Below are positions 1 to 8,961 of a DNA stretch of 37,625 nt, one piece after another. The position numbers and the translations under genes are program-made. The stretch is taken from assembly GCA_020722415.1 (NCBI GenBank), contig DYKV01000008.1, positions 1-37,625 on the forward strand, given 5' to 3'. This DNA comes from Anaerolinea sp. (GTDB lineage Bacteria; Chloroflexota; Anaerolineae; Anaerolineales; UBA4823). The notes under the pieces were generated by a model. The model was not told the origin of the DNA. It did no database searches and saw only the letters and a program-made list of their open reading frames with translations. Position 1 is the stretch's first letter, and each line of letters begins with the position of its first letter.

Positions 1-1
1 A

Positions 2-421
2 ATCATTTCCCAAACAAACCCAAGCAATAGCACCTTACCCGAAAGAGTACAAACTATTTTAAGTAAGATTAATACTGAGTCCAAAGCAATCGAAGCAGAA
101 AACTGCTTAATTGTTGGGGAATATGTCTTAGATACCCGCTCCTACGAGCTCTATACTCCCCACAAAGGCAAACTACGCCTTACCCCAGTGCAATACGATT
201 TACTCTATCACTTGATGAGTCATACCGGGCAGATATTCTCACCGGCAAGATTGCTGGATGAAGTTTGGGATTACCCCTCTGATGCAGGCAGCCCAGATCT
301 GGTTCGAGTTCACATTAAAAATCTGCGGGAAAGAATCGAGGACGATCCTGCTTCACCAAAATTCATCCGCACTGTACCTGGTTATGGCTATACAATCAAT
401 CCCGCCAACGAAGAATCATGA
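2..421 (+). CDS. Response regulator, OmpR/PhoB-type winged-helix C-terminal region (partial, 5' end outside window)
   Basis: Frame is open from the window edge to TGA at 421. The translation has a winged-helix pattern (LRLTPVQYDLLYHLMSHTGQIFSPARLLDEVW...VRVHIKNLRERIEDDP..IRTVPGYGY). Confidence 0.88.
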   Translation: MISQTNPSNSTLPERVQTILSKINTESKAIEAENCLIVGEYVLDTRSYELYTPHKGKLRLTPVQYDLLYHLMSHTGQIFSPARLLDEVWDYPSDAGSPDLVRVHIKNLRERIEDDPASPKFIRTVPGYGYTINPANEES

Positions 422-2028
422 ACGCAGAACGCTATCGAGCTCTGCTTAATTTAATAACCACCATCGGCAAAGAGAATCTCGAACAATCTTCCCTACAGGA
501 ATGGTTTGTAGATAACATAGCATATATTTTTAATTCAGAGATTGCTGGTTTAATTCTCTTTCATCCTGATGGCGCTGAACAGACGATTAAGACTTCAAAC
601 CATTCAAAATCCTATTGGACTTATGTCTCTGATTTTAAGTGGGAAAATCATATCTTAGCCGAACTAATTTTACAACGAAAAAGTCACCTCAATAATAATC
701 CACCTCCAGACTTAACTTGGTTGGATCAAAAAATAAAAATTACAATCCGGACAATTCTACTTCAGCCGCTTTATTATGAAGATCAATTATTAGGGGTAAT
801 CTCATTGATGAACCGCATTCGGGGGAAATTCACTGCAGAAGATCAAGATTATCTAAGTAATCTAGCAGATTTATTTGCTAAAAACCTTTATTACCAAAAT
901 CAATTACAGCAATTAAAAATAGACAATGCTAACCTAGAGGTCAACCAATGGCAACTACGTCGTTCGCGCAATATATTGCGCGCCTTGTTTGATAGCATCC
1001 CCATGTCCATGTACATTGTAGATAAAAAATTTCATCTCATTGCGGTTAACATGAATCGTGCTAATCGCATTAATGCTGCCCCGAGTGAATTGGTAGGTCG
1101 CCGCTGTTATGAAGCCCTCTACCACAATACAGACATTTGCCCTGATTGTAAAGTAATCGACTCATTGTTTGGCGGCAAAAACACAACCCGCTCGAAGCGC
1201 CAATGGCTGGAGGATGATCAACCCTCGGAATGGGAAATCAACACCTTTCCCATTTACGATGACGCTAATTTAGTCACCCAAGCGATTGTGTTAGAACAAG
1301 ACGTTACCGAAAAACGACGTCTAGAAGCTAGCCTTGCTCAATCAGAAAAATTAGCTGCGGTCGGACAGTTGGCTGCCGGACTTGCCCATGAAATCAACAA
1401 CCCATTGACAGCCATCATTGCCAATACCCAATTGCTTCAACGAGAACTGCATGGCGATGACGATATGATAGAAATGGTAGATTTAATTGCTCGAGCTGGT
1501 CAGAGAGCCGCTCAGGTTGTTCGAAATTTACTGGATATGGCGCGCAAAGACGAGTATATATTTGAACCAACCAATCTCGATCAAACCCTTAAGAAAGCCT
1601 TTGCGCTTGTGCAGCATGAATTGGTCGCCAGAACCATTCAACTCTCTTATGAGCCAGGTGAAGGAGTACCAACAATTCTTGCCAGCAAGGATCACCTACA
1701 AGGGGTATGGGTAAATTTATTAACTAATGCCATCGATTCATTTGATGAAAGTGACCACCGGGAAATCCGGGTTATAACAAGCCATCAAAACAATGAAATT
1801 CGGGTTATATTTATGGATACCGGTAAAGGCATCCCAGCCGAGAAGTTAAACCGTATTTTTGAGCCGTTTTATACGACTAAGGCGCCTGGTCACGGGACGG
1901 GTCTAGGACTTTCGCTTTGTCATCGCATCATTAAACAACACGGGGGCACGATCCATGTAGACAGTGAGGTTGGAGTAGGAACTATCTTCACAATTGCTTT
2001 GCCGATCAATCAAATTACACCACCTTAA
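418..2028 (+). CDS. Sensor histidine kinase with N-terminal GAF-like and PAS domains
   Basis: H-box SEKLAAVGQLAAGLAHEINNPLTAI; N-box NLLTNAIDSF; G-boxes DTGKGIPAEKLNRIFEPFYTTK and GTGLGLSLCHRII; PAS segment with CPDC; overlaps the upstream regulator stop by 4 nt. Confidence 0.93.
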   Translation: MNAERYRALLNLITTIGKENLEQSSLQEWFVDNIAYIFNSEIAGLILFHPDGAEQTIKTSNHSKSYWTYVSDFKWENHILAELILQRKSHLNNNPPPDLTWLDQKIKITIRTILLQPLYYEDQLLGVISLMNRIRGKFTAEDQDYLSNLADLFAKNLYYQNQLQQLKIDNANLEVNQWQLRRSRNILRALFDSIPMSMYIVDKKFHLIAVNMNRANRINAAPSELVGRRCYEALYHNTDICPDCKVIDSLFGGKNTTRSKRQWLEDDQPSEWEINTFPIYDDANLVTQAIVLEQDVTEKRRLEASLAQSEKLAAVGQLAAGLAHEINNPLTAIIANTQLLQRELHGDDDMIEMVDLIARAGQRAAQVVRNLLDMARKDEYIFEPTNLDQTLKKAFALVQHELVARTIQLSYEPGEGVPTILASKDHLQGVWVNLLTNAIDSFDESDHREIRVITSHQNNEIRVIFMDTGKGIPAEKLNRIFEPFYTTKAPGHGTGLGLSLCHRIIKQHGGTIHVDSEVGVGTIFTIALPINQITPP

Positions 2029-2180
2029 GATAATTAATTCCACGATTTTAGGCTACTTTTTAGGCAATCTTTACAGACCCTTCACAACCAATTTATGCAC
2101 TTCTTGATTGACCTATGTTAAATTCTATGCAGAGATAAAACAATGTTTTATTTCAACGATCTATTTTTCAGGGAAATGGA

Positions 2181-2393
2181 ATGATTCAAGTTACCCGGTT
2201 TAATGGCATACAATTTTTTCTTAATCCGGAGCTTATTCAATATATTGAAACCACCCCAGATACAGTGATTACTTTGACAACCAAGGAGAAATTAATTGTA
2301 AAAGAAAGTGCGCAAGTTATTATGGAGGAATTTATCCATTATCAAAGACTAATCCACAACCCAGAAATTCCTATCAGTAGCGGAGTAAAATAA
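2181..2393 (+). CDS. flbD: Flagellar FlbD family protein
   Basis: 70 aa, MIQVTRFNGIQFFLNPELIQYIETTPDTVITLTTKEKLIVKES; located directly before motA as in many flagellar operons. Confidence 0.88.
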   Translation: MIQVTRFNGIQFFLNPELIQYIETTPDTVITLTTKEKLIVKESAQVIMEEFIHYQRLIHNPEIPISSGVK

Positions 2394-3214
2394 TGGACCT
2401 TGCCACCATCATCGGTTTGGTATCCGGATTGGTGATCATCGCAGTTGTCATGATTTTGGATGGTGGATCACCAGCGGAATTGTTCACTCACCCCCAGGCA
2501 ATTTTACTGACCGTGGGGGGAGCATTTTTGGCTACACTGATTTCTTATCCCATGAAAGCGTTGGGATTAATCCCCAATTGGTTTAAGATCGCCTTTCTTG
2601 GTGGACACAAAGCCAACCCAATGGAATCAATCGATTTGATCGCTAAAATGGCAGACAAAGCCCGGCGGGAAGGTCTCTTGGCGCTAGAAGACGATGCTAA
2701 GAAGATCAAAGACGAATTCTTACGCAAAGGCGTTCAGATGGTAGTAGATGGCGTTGATCCCTCTCAAGTACGGGCAATCATGGAAATTGAAATTCACAAT
2801 ATGCAAGAACGGCATGCGCAAGGGATTAATTTCTTTAGCGCAGCTGGTGGTTACGGACCTACGATGGGTATTATTGGTACTGTAATGGGATTGATCTCAG
2901 TGTTACAGAAACTAGATAATCCAGGCACATTAGGTAAATCAATTGCTGCAGCATTTTTAGCAACCCTCTGGGGAATTTTATCTGCTAATATATTTTGGTT
3001 GCCAATTAGCGGTAAATTACGTGCAAATAGCGAAGAAGAAGCAGCATTTCGCCATCTCATCTTGGAAGGAATTTTATCCTTGCAAGCTGGAGAAAATCCC
3101 CGCATCGTCCGCGAAAAACTATCGGCATTCCTACCCCCGAAACAACGCCAGGGTGAAGGCGCTTCTGCGAAAGGTAAAGCCGGCGGAAAACAAACAGCGG
3201 AGGTAGAAGCATGA
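2393..3214 (+). CDS. motA: Flagellar motor stator protein MotA/MotP type
   Basis: MDLATIIGLVSGLVII...GPTMGIIGTVMGLISVL, MotA/TolQ/ExbB-like membrane protein; overlaps motB. Confidence 0.92.
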   Translation: MDLATIIGLVSGLVIIAVVMILDGGSPAELFTHPQAILLTVGGAFLATLISYPMKALGLIPNWFKIAFLGGHKANPMESIDLIAKMADKARREGLLALEDDAKKIKDEFLRKGVQMVVDGVDPSQVRAIMEIEIHNMQERHAQGINFFSAAGGYGPTMGIIGTVMGLISVLQKLDNPGTLGKSIAAAFLATLWGILSANIFWLPISGKLRANSEEEAAFRHLILEGILSLQAGENPRIVREKLSAFLPPKQRQGEGASAKGKAGGKQTAEVEA

Positions 3215-3972
3215 GTGGTCATGGCGGTGGTGGATCAGAACGTTGGCTCGTCAGCTATGCCGATTTCATTACATTGCTAATGGTGCTTTTCGTCGTTTTA
3301 TACTCGATGAGCCAAGTGGATATCCAGCGGTATAAACAATTAGCTCAAAGCTTGAGCGTTGCTTTTGGTGGCGGGCCTAATCGAGTGATCGATCCGGGGA
3401 TTGACCATACCGGAGGAGCGGATGATCAAAAGCAATCGGCACCAATCGTGATACCGGGGATCCCTAAAGAGCCAGTTACCTCTAATGAAGTTGCCGGCCA
3501 GTTGACCCAAATGTTAGCTCAATCCAATTTAGGCGGTGTGGTGAGTGTGCAAAACAACATCGAAGGTGTGCTTATTTCATTGAGCGAAAAGTTAGTTTTC
3601 GAACCAGGTACGGCAAATTTAAATCCTGCGGCTTATCCAGTTTTAGACACGATTATCCAAATGGTGAAAAAGATCAGTAATGAAATTCGCATCATTGGTC
3701 ATACCGATTCTAGCCCACCAATTGACAGCCACTATCGGGATAATTGGGAATTATCCACTGCACGGGCATTAATCATCGCGGAATATTTGATCAAAGGTGG
3801 AATCGATCCAAAACGGATTGTTGTCAGTGGTCGAGGGGATACACAACCGCTCTTCCCCAATGACACCCCCGAACATCGAGCTCTGAACAGCCGGGCTGAT
3901 ATCATTGTAGTCTATTCTGTCAGCGAAGACAACGTTAATTTGAATTTAAATATCGTACCGCCCCAACATTAA
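3211..3972 (+). CDS. motB: Flagellar motor stator protein MotB/MotS type (OmpA-like C-terminus)
   Basis: WLVSYADFITLLMVLFVVLYSMSQVD plug/TM segment; C-terminal IIGHTDSSPP...NWELSTARA peptidoglycan-binding motif. Confidence 0.93.
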   Translation: MSGHGGGGSERWLVSYADFITLLMVLFVVLYSMSQVDIQRYKQLAQSLSVAFGGGPNRVIDPGIDHTGGADDQKQSAPIVIPGIPKEPVTSNEVAGQLTQMLAQSNLGGVVSVQNNIEGVLISLSEKLVFEPGTANLNPAAYPVLDTIIQMVKKISNEIRIIGHTDSSPPIDSHYRDNWELSTARALIIAEYLIKGGIDPKRIVVSGRGDTQPLFPNDTPEHRALNSRADIIVVYSVSEDNVNLNLNIVPPQH

Positions 3973-3984
3973 GGAGAGGAATCA

Positions 3985-4569
3985 ATGAAAATTATGAAAA
4001 TTCTCCCCAAAATATTACTCGGCTTTGTTTTATTCATTCTAACATTGACGAACCTTGCCGTCGCCTATATCATATTTGCACCGGATAATTTACCGAAACC
4101 GTTTTATCTCCTTTACGCCGTCCCCTCCCAATTAACTCCCAGTGCGCCAGTCGAATCACCAACAGTACCCAAGCCCACTCCACAGATCAAGATCACCAAT
4201 CTTGAGCCAGGTCAAGGATTAATGGTGGATACCGGAAGTAAAATTGTCAACCTGGTAGATCCAACTGGACGAAAATATCTTCGGGTGGGGGTTGTGCTCG
4301 AATTTGCACCAACCGATCCGGCATACTTCGATCTAAAGACACCCGAAGAGAAAAAAGCCTATATTGATAATTTCAATCAGGAAATTGAAGCCAAAATGCC
4401 CATCATTAATGATACATTGATAACTCTGTTTACCAGCCAAACCTTTGATACTGTTTATACCGCGGAAGGTAAAGAAGCCCTTCGTGCTCAAATTAAGGAT
4501 AATCTCAACAAACAACTTCCTGAATATCAGATCATTGCAGTTTACTTTACCGAATTTGTCGTGCAATAA
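3985..4569 (+). CDS. fliL: Flagellar basal body-associated protein FliL
   Basis: Single N-terminal TM followed by a FliL-like domain (YLRVGVVLEFAP...DTLITLFTSQTFDTV.GKEALRAQIKDNLN); between motB and fliM. Confidence 0.85.
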   Translation: MKIMKILPKILLGFVLFILTLTNLAVAYIIFAPDNLPKPFYLLYAVPSQLTPSAPVESPTVPKPTPQIKITNLEPGQGLMVDTGSKIVNLVDPTGRKYLRVGVVLEFAPTDPAYFDLKTPEEKKAYIDNFNQEIEAKMPIINDTLITLFTSQTFDTVYTAEGKEALRAQIKDNLNKQLPEYQIIAVYFTEFVVQ

Positions 4570-4611
4570 ATTTAACCGGTAAATTCAATGGACATGAGCA
4601 GGTGATAAAAG

Positions 4612-5640
4612 ATGTTATCCCAATCTGAAATTGACGCTCTTCTTGCCGGCGCGATTGAGATCGAACAATCCGATAATGAAGCCAGCGTTAACCTCGCTGA
4701 ACTAATGGATCAAAATCCAGCGAAAAGCGATAAACCAGGAGCGGACAAACAGGTTCGTCCATATAACTTCTGGTCACCTGATCATTTCTCTAAAGATCAA
4801 ATGCGAGCAGTTGAACTCGTTCATGAAGATTTAGCGGAACGGTTAACCAGCTCTCTTCCCACCTTTGTCCGCACTAACATGCGCCCGCGGGTCGTCCATA
4901 CTGAACAGGGCCGATTCCACGATTTCCTTAAAGACCTTCCACAAGGGTCTCTCTTCCACATGCTCACCCTCTCACCGTTACCTGGCCAAATGATCATAAC
5001 CATTAGCCCCGATATAAGCTATGTTATCCTGGAACAAAGATTGGGGGGACAAAGTTCTCGAGGCAGTAAGATCCGGGTATTGACCGAGATAGATCAATAT
5101 TTATTACGCGGGCTTATTGAACATATGCTGAATGATTTCAAGGCAGCCTGGAGCAAAGTGGTCGCCATTGAACCGGGTCTAGAGGATAGTACCACTAACC
5201 AACATTGGGTACAAATGATTATGGGAAATGAGCGGGTGATGTTGATTACCTTTGAATTAAACCTCAATAATGTTAGTGGTTTGATGAATATATACATCCC
5301 CTTTTCGATGCTCAAACCCATCGCCAATATCTTAAAACCTCATATTTGGTTCAGCGGGAGAAAAGAAAAACAAGTTGATCCTCAAGCTAGACAATGTAAC
5401 TTGCAAAATATAAGCGAGGTTAAACTGACGATGCGGGTCTTTCTTGGAAATGCAAAATGTTCTTTTTATGAATTGACCAACCTTCAAATTGGCTCACTCA
5501 TCCAATTAGATACGAACATCAACCAAGATGTAGTGATTCAAGTATCAAATAAAAAAATCTTCATGGGAAAGATTGGAAAAGTGGGAAAGAGTTATGCCGT
5601 TCAAATCACCGATAAGATCAACCAAAATGGCGCTAAATAA
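4612..5640 (+). CDS. fliM: Flagellar motor switch protein FliM
   Basis: N-terminal LSQSEIDALLAGA (CheY-P docking type motif), DHFSKDQMRAVELVHEDLAERLTSSLP, C-terminal SpoA domain. Confidence 0.95.
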   Translation: MLSQSEIDALLAGAIEIEQSDNEASVNLAELMDQNPAKSDKPGADKQVRPYNFWSPDHFSKDQMRAVELVHEDLAERLTSSLPTFVRTNMRPRVVHTEQGRFHDFLKDLPQGSLFHMLTLSPLPGQMIITISPDISYVILEQRLGGQSSRGSKIRVLTEIDQYLLRGLIEHMLNDFKAAWSKVVAIEPGLEDSTTNQHWVQMIMGNERVMLITFELNLNNVSGLMNIYIPFSMLKPIANILKPHIWFSGRKEKQVDPQARQCNLQNISEVKLTMRVFLGNAKCSFYELTNLQIGSLIQLDTNINQDVVIQVSNKKIFMGKIGKVGKSYAVQITDKINQNGAK

Positions 5641-5667
5641 TTTAGACAGATAGGATAAAGGTGACTC

Positions 5668-6048
5668 ATGAGTGATGAAACAGTTGAATTCCAACAAGAG
5701 ACAATCGAGGAGCAAACCGGAGAGGTTGATGCTTCAACATATAAACCAATAGCAGCTAAGAATCCATCTACGCAAACCAAAGGAAGCAATGTCGCTTCTT
5801 TGGATATGTTAATGGATGTATTATTACTGTTGACTGTCGAGCTGGGGAGAGCTGAGCTCACGGTTAAGCAAGTGCTCGATTTGCAGAAAGGCTCGGTTGT
5901 TGAACTGAACCGCATTGCCGGCGATGCTGTAGATGTGTTTGTTAATGCGCATCTCATCGCCAAGGGCGAAGTTGTGGTTGTTGACGATAAATTCGGTGTG
6001 CGAATTACCGAATTAATTTCGCCGCTATCGGAAGAAGAGGTTTCTTGA
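5668..6048 (+). CDS. fliN: Flagellar motor switch protein FliN
   Basis: C-terminal SpoA domain: LDMLMDVLLLLTVELGRAELTVKQVLDLQKGSVVELNRIAGDAVDVFVNAHLIAKGEVVVVDDKFGVRITEL. Confidence 0.95.
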   Translation: MSDETVEFQQETIEEQTGEVDASTYKPIAAKNPSTQTKGSNVASLDMLMDVLLLLTVELGRAELTVKQVLDLQKGSVVELNRIAGDAVDVFVNAHLIAKGEVVVVDDKFGVRITELISPLSEEEVS

Positions 6049-6437
6049 TGACACAATCGGATAGCTGGACAACCATAGCGCTCTTCGTCAATGTGATTTT
6101 AAAACTCGGTTTGGTCTTGCTTTTGATTTATGGTAGCGTAATCATTCTCCGCCGCCTTCAATCCAGCCAACACCCGCGATTTCGCAAAGAAATCAAAATC
6201 ATTGAAACTACCCATTTATCACCAAATCGCACGGTTCACCTTGTTCAAGTAGGCAAGCAAGTATATCTACTCGGAGCTACCGATCACGAAGTCACCCTGC
6301 TGAGCAAATTAGATGAAGAGGAAATCCCGGCCGGTGTACTCAATAATTTCCAAAACCAGGAATCAAACTCAATCCCTATACCGGCGTTCGCCACTATCTT
6401 TGTCCAAAATTTGAAGAAACGAAAAATTCTTCTATGA
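6045..6437 (+). CDS. fliO: Flagellar biosynthetic protein FliO
   Basis: N-terminal TM, then KIIETTHLSPNRTVHLVQVGKQVYLLGATDHEVTLLSKL; immediately upstream of fliP. Confidence 0.85.
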   Translation: MMTQSDSWTTIALFVNVILKLGLVLLLIYGSVIILRRLQSSQHPRFRKEIKIIETTHLSPNRTVHLVQVGKQVYLLGATDHEVTLLSKLDEEEIPAGVLNNFQNQESNSIPIPAFATIFVQNLKKRKILL

Positions 6438-7222
6438 AGAATATCACGATGATTACGGAAAAAAAGAAGAAATTATTGGTGATCTTCCTCTTCTTACTGC
6501 TTACCAGTTTTCTTCTAACCGGTTGTGCAGCAGATTCTCAATGGTCTGCTCCAGGATTAACATTGACAATTGAACCGGCCGGGCAGCCCAAACAGGTTAG
6601 TTCAGGTGTCCAATTATTACTTTTAATTACCATCCTTTCCTTGGCGCCATCTTTGTTAATTATGACTACATCTTTTGCGCGAATTGTGATCGTTTTATCA
6701 CTTTTGCGCAATGCAATCGGCACACCGCAAATACCACCCAATCAAGTGCTAATCGGCCTTTCATTAATTTTAACTTTTTTTATCATGACCCCAGTTTATA
6801 CCGAGATGAATCAGCAAGCCATTAAACCATACATGGCTGGGGAAATAGATCAAACTACTGCGTTTACTAGGGCAATACAACCTTTGCGCGAATTTATGTT
6901 CAAGCAGACCCGCCAAAAAGATCTCGAGCTGTTTTTAGAATTGAACCATCAAGATCGTCCTAACTCATTAGATGAAATATCCACGGTTGTATTGCTGCCC
7001 GCTTTTGTTTTAAGTGAGCTGCGCACAGCTTTTGTAATGGGTTTTTCCATTTATATTCCATTTTTAATCATCGACTTGGTCATATCATCAATATTGTTAT
7101 CCATGGGGATGATGATGCTGCCGCCATCGTTAATTTCACTGCCTTTCAAAATATTGCTTTTTATTATGGTTGATGGTTGGTACCTGATTATCCGCTCATT
7201 ATCTCTAAGCTTTATACATTGA
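6434..7222 (+). CDS. fliP: Flagellar export apparatus protein FliP (with lipobox-like N-terminus)
   Basis: LAPSLLIMTTSFARIVIVLSLLRNAIGTPQIPPNQVLIGLSLILTFFIMTPV; LPAFVLSELRTAFVMGFSIYIPFLIIDLVISSILLSMGMMMLPP. Confidence 0.97.
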   Translation: MKNITMITEKKKKLLVIFLFLLLTSFLLTGCAADSQWSAPGLTLTIEPAGQPKQVSSGVQLLLLITILSLAPSLLIMTTSFARIVIVLSLLRNAIGTPQIPPNQVLIGLSLILTFFIMTPVYTEMNQQAIKPYMAGEIDQTTAFTRAIQPLREFMFKQTRQKDLELFLELNHQDRPNSLDEISTVVLLPAFVLSELRTAFVMGFSIYIPFLIIDLVISSILLSMGMMMLPPSLISLPFKILLFIMVDGWYLIIRSLSLSFIH

Positions 7223-7233
7223 GGACGGTTCCT

Positions 7234-7503
7234 ATGACAGAATCTTATGTGCTTGGTTTTGCCCAGAATGCAGTAATGACAGCGTTGATCATTGCCGGTC
7301 CAGTTTTATTAGTAAGTTTGGTTGTGGGAAGCCTGGTTAGTTTATTTCAGGCTGCTACTCAAATACATGAGGCTACATTAACTTTTATCCCCAAAATAAT
7401 CGGGATAGGTCTTGTACTGGCTATTATGGGATCCTGGATGGGGGAAAAAATGCTCTCCTTTACTATTTCGATCTTTTCCAATTTGGCAACCATGCCCAAA
7501 TAA
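7234..7503 (+). CDS. fliQ: Flagellar export apparatus protein FliQ
   Basis: MTESYVLGFAQNAVMTALIIAGPVLLVSLVVGSLVSLFQAATQIHEATLTFIPKI. The internal ATG at 7234, after GAGGACGG, is preferred to the listed 7177 start. Confidence 0.95.
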   Translation: MTESYVLGFAQNAVMTALIIAGPVLLVSLVVGSLVSLFQAATQIHEATLTFIPKIIGIGLVLAIMGSWMGEKMLSFTISIFSNLATMPK

Positions 7504-7517
7504 GGAATGGAAATGGA

Positions 7518-8393
7518 ATGGGATTCTCTAAACCAGATACAGCGGAACAGCATCGCTTGGACGAGATCATTCGTAGCGTCAATAGACTCCGTCCACTGCC
7601 AGGTAGCCCCCTGCGAATACTTAAAGAACTGGATAACCAATCCACCTCGGCAAGCCAAGTTGCTGATTTAATTTTACTCGATCAGGCTTTGACAGCTTAC
7701 CTCCTTAAAGTGGCAAATTCCGCTTATCTGGGGTTTTCACGTCAATGCTCTTCCGTACAAGAAGCAGTTGTTCGATTGGGTTTTAAACAAGTCCGTTCGC
7801 TAGTTTATAGCACAATGGCGTCTGGGCCGCTTGGCGCGCGTTTAGCCGGTTACCGTTTAGGTGATAAAGGTTTGTGGTTTCATAGTGTGGCTGTAGCTAG
7901 TTCTTCCCACTGGCTTGCCAAGGCATTAAACTATCCCGATCCCGAGAAAGCCTATGTGGCTGGATTGTTGCACGATATTGGCAAGCTTGTCTTAGATCAA
8001 TTTGTGATGGCAGATTATAATCAAATCATAGAGATGATGTACACGCAAAAACAACCCATGTGGAGAGTGGAGGAACAATTGTTCGGCATTGATCATGCTG
8101 GTGTTGGCGCTTTAGCCGGGGAACATTGGCAATTTCCAGCGGAATTAATCGAGGCTATCCGTTATCATCATAATCCATGCATGGATCAACCCCATCCCCA
8201 ACTGGCTGCCATCGTCAATTTGGCTAATGCGCTAGCCCCCTCAGAAAGTAATGAAGACCTCTTTCTGGCTGGAAAAATCATCCAACCAATTACTTACGAA
8301 ATATTAAAATTAAACCCAGAATCGACCCCCAAACTAGCTGAACGCCTTCAAGCAAGTTTATTTAATTATCAAGATCGTTTTGAAACTCCTTAG
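7518..8393 (+). CDS. HDOD domain signal transduction protein
   Basis: LPGSPLRILKELDNQSTSASQVADLILLDQALTAYLLKVANSAYLG...SSVQEAVVRLGFKQVRSL...YVAGLLHDIGKLVLDQF...YHHNP. Confidence 0.9.
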   Translation: MGFSKPDTAEQHRLDEIIRSVNRLRPLPGSPLRILKELDNQSTSASQVADLILLDQALTAYLLKVANSAYLGFSRQCSSVQEAVVRLGFKQVRSLVYSTMASGPLGARLAGYRLGDKGLWFHSVAVASSSHWLAKALNYPDPEKAYVAGLLHDIGKLVLDQFVMADYNQIIEMMYTQKQPMWRVEEQLFGIDHAGVGALAGEHWQFPAELIEAIRYHHNPCMDQPHPQLAAIVNLANALAPSESNEDLFLAGKIIQPITYEILKLNPESTPKLAERLQASLFNYQDRFETP

Positions 8394-8403
8394 GAAAAGC
8401 CTT

Positions 8404-8796
8404 ATGAATAGTTCCGTTGATCCCATTCTGTTGATTGTCGAAGATGATCCAGCTATGCGCGATCTCCTAGAGCTGGCTCTAAAACAACAATTTGTCCCGC
8501 CTTTTGAGCTGAAAATTGCTCAAAATGGGTTAGAGGCATTAGACATCATTCAGGAACATCCTCCATCCTTGATAATCCTCGATATCCTCCTCCCCCAAAT
8601 GAATGGCTTACAGTTTCTTGCAGAACTCCAAAATCAACCCACATATAACGATGATATCCGCATTGTGATCATCTCTGCCTTAGGGGTGCGTGAAGTAGTC
8701 CAACAAGCCATCCAAAGTGGTGCCAATGATTTTCTGGTTAAACCTTTTGATATGGATACCCTGATAGAACGGGTAAAAACAGTTTTAACCGCTTGA
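8404..8796 (+). CDS. Single-domain response regulator (REC)
   Basis: LLIVEDDPAMRDLLELAL...PPSLIILDILLPQMNGLQFLAEL...IVIISALG...GANDFLVKPFD. ATG at 8404 preferred to 8380, which overlaps the HDOD gene. Confidence 0.92.
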   Translation: MNSSVDPILLIVEDDPAMRDLLELALKQQFVPPFELKIAQNGLEALDIIQEHPPSLIILDILLPQMNGLQFLAELQNQPTYNDDIRIVIISALGVREVVQQAIQSGANDFLVKPFDMDTLIERVKTVLTA

Positions 8797-8961
8797 GCCA
8801 AAATTAAGAATTAATTATCGGCAGTATTTCTCCAAAGTAAACGAAAAAACCTATTTTTTTACGCATAATTTAGATTCACTTCATCCAGAGTTTACTGAAG
8901 AAAATATATGAAAGCGGTATCCTTTAGGGTGGAGATATTGGATATTTAATTAACATTCATC

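Noticed and set aside
2101-2180. Promoter and ATAAAAC-AAT-GTTTTAT inverted repeat upstream of flbD
   Set aside because: The repeat is AT-rich and short, and no convincing -35/-10 pair could be fixed; too weak to list.
2851-3222. 123-aa ORF on - strand
   Set aside because: Fully antisense to conserved motA, low-complexity composition, no recognisable domain.
5601-6056. 151-aa S/T-rich ORF on - strand
   Set aside because: Antisense to fliN; Ser/Thr-rich composition typical of spurious reverse-frame translation.
7359-7658. ORFs on - strand across the fliQ/HDOD junction
   Set aside because: Antisense to two well-supported genes.
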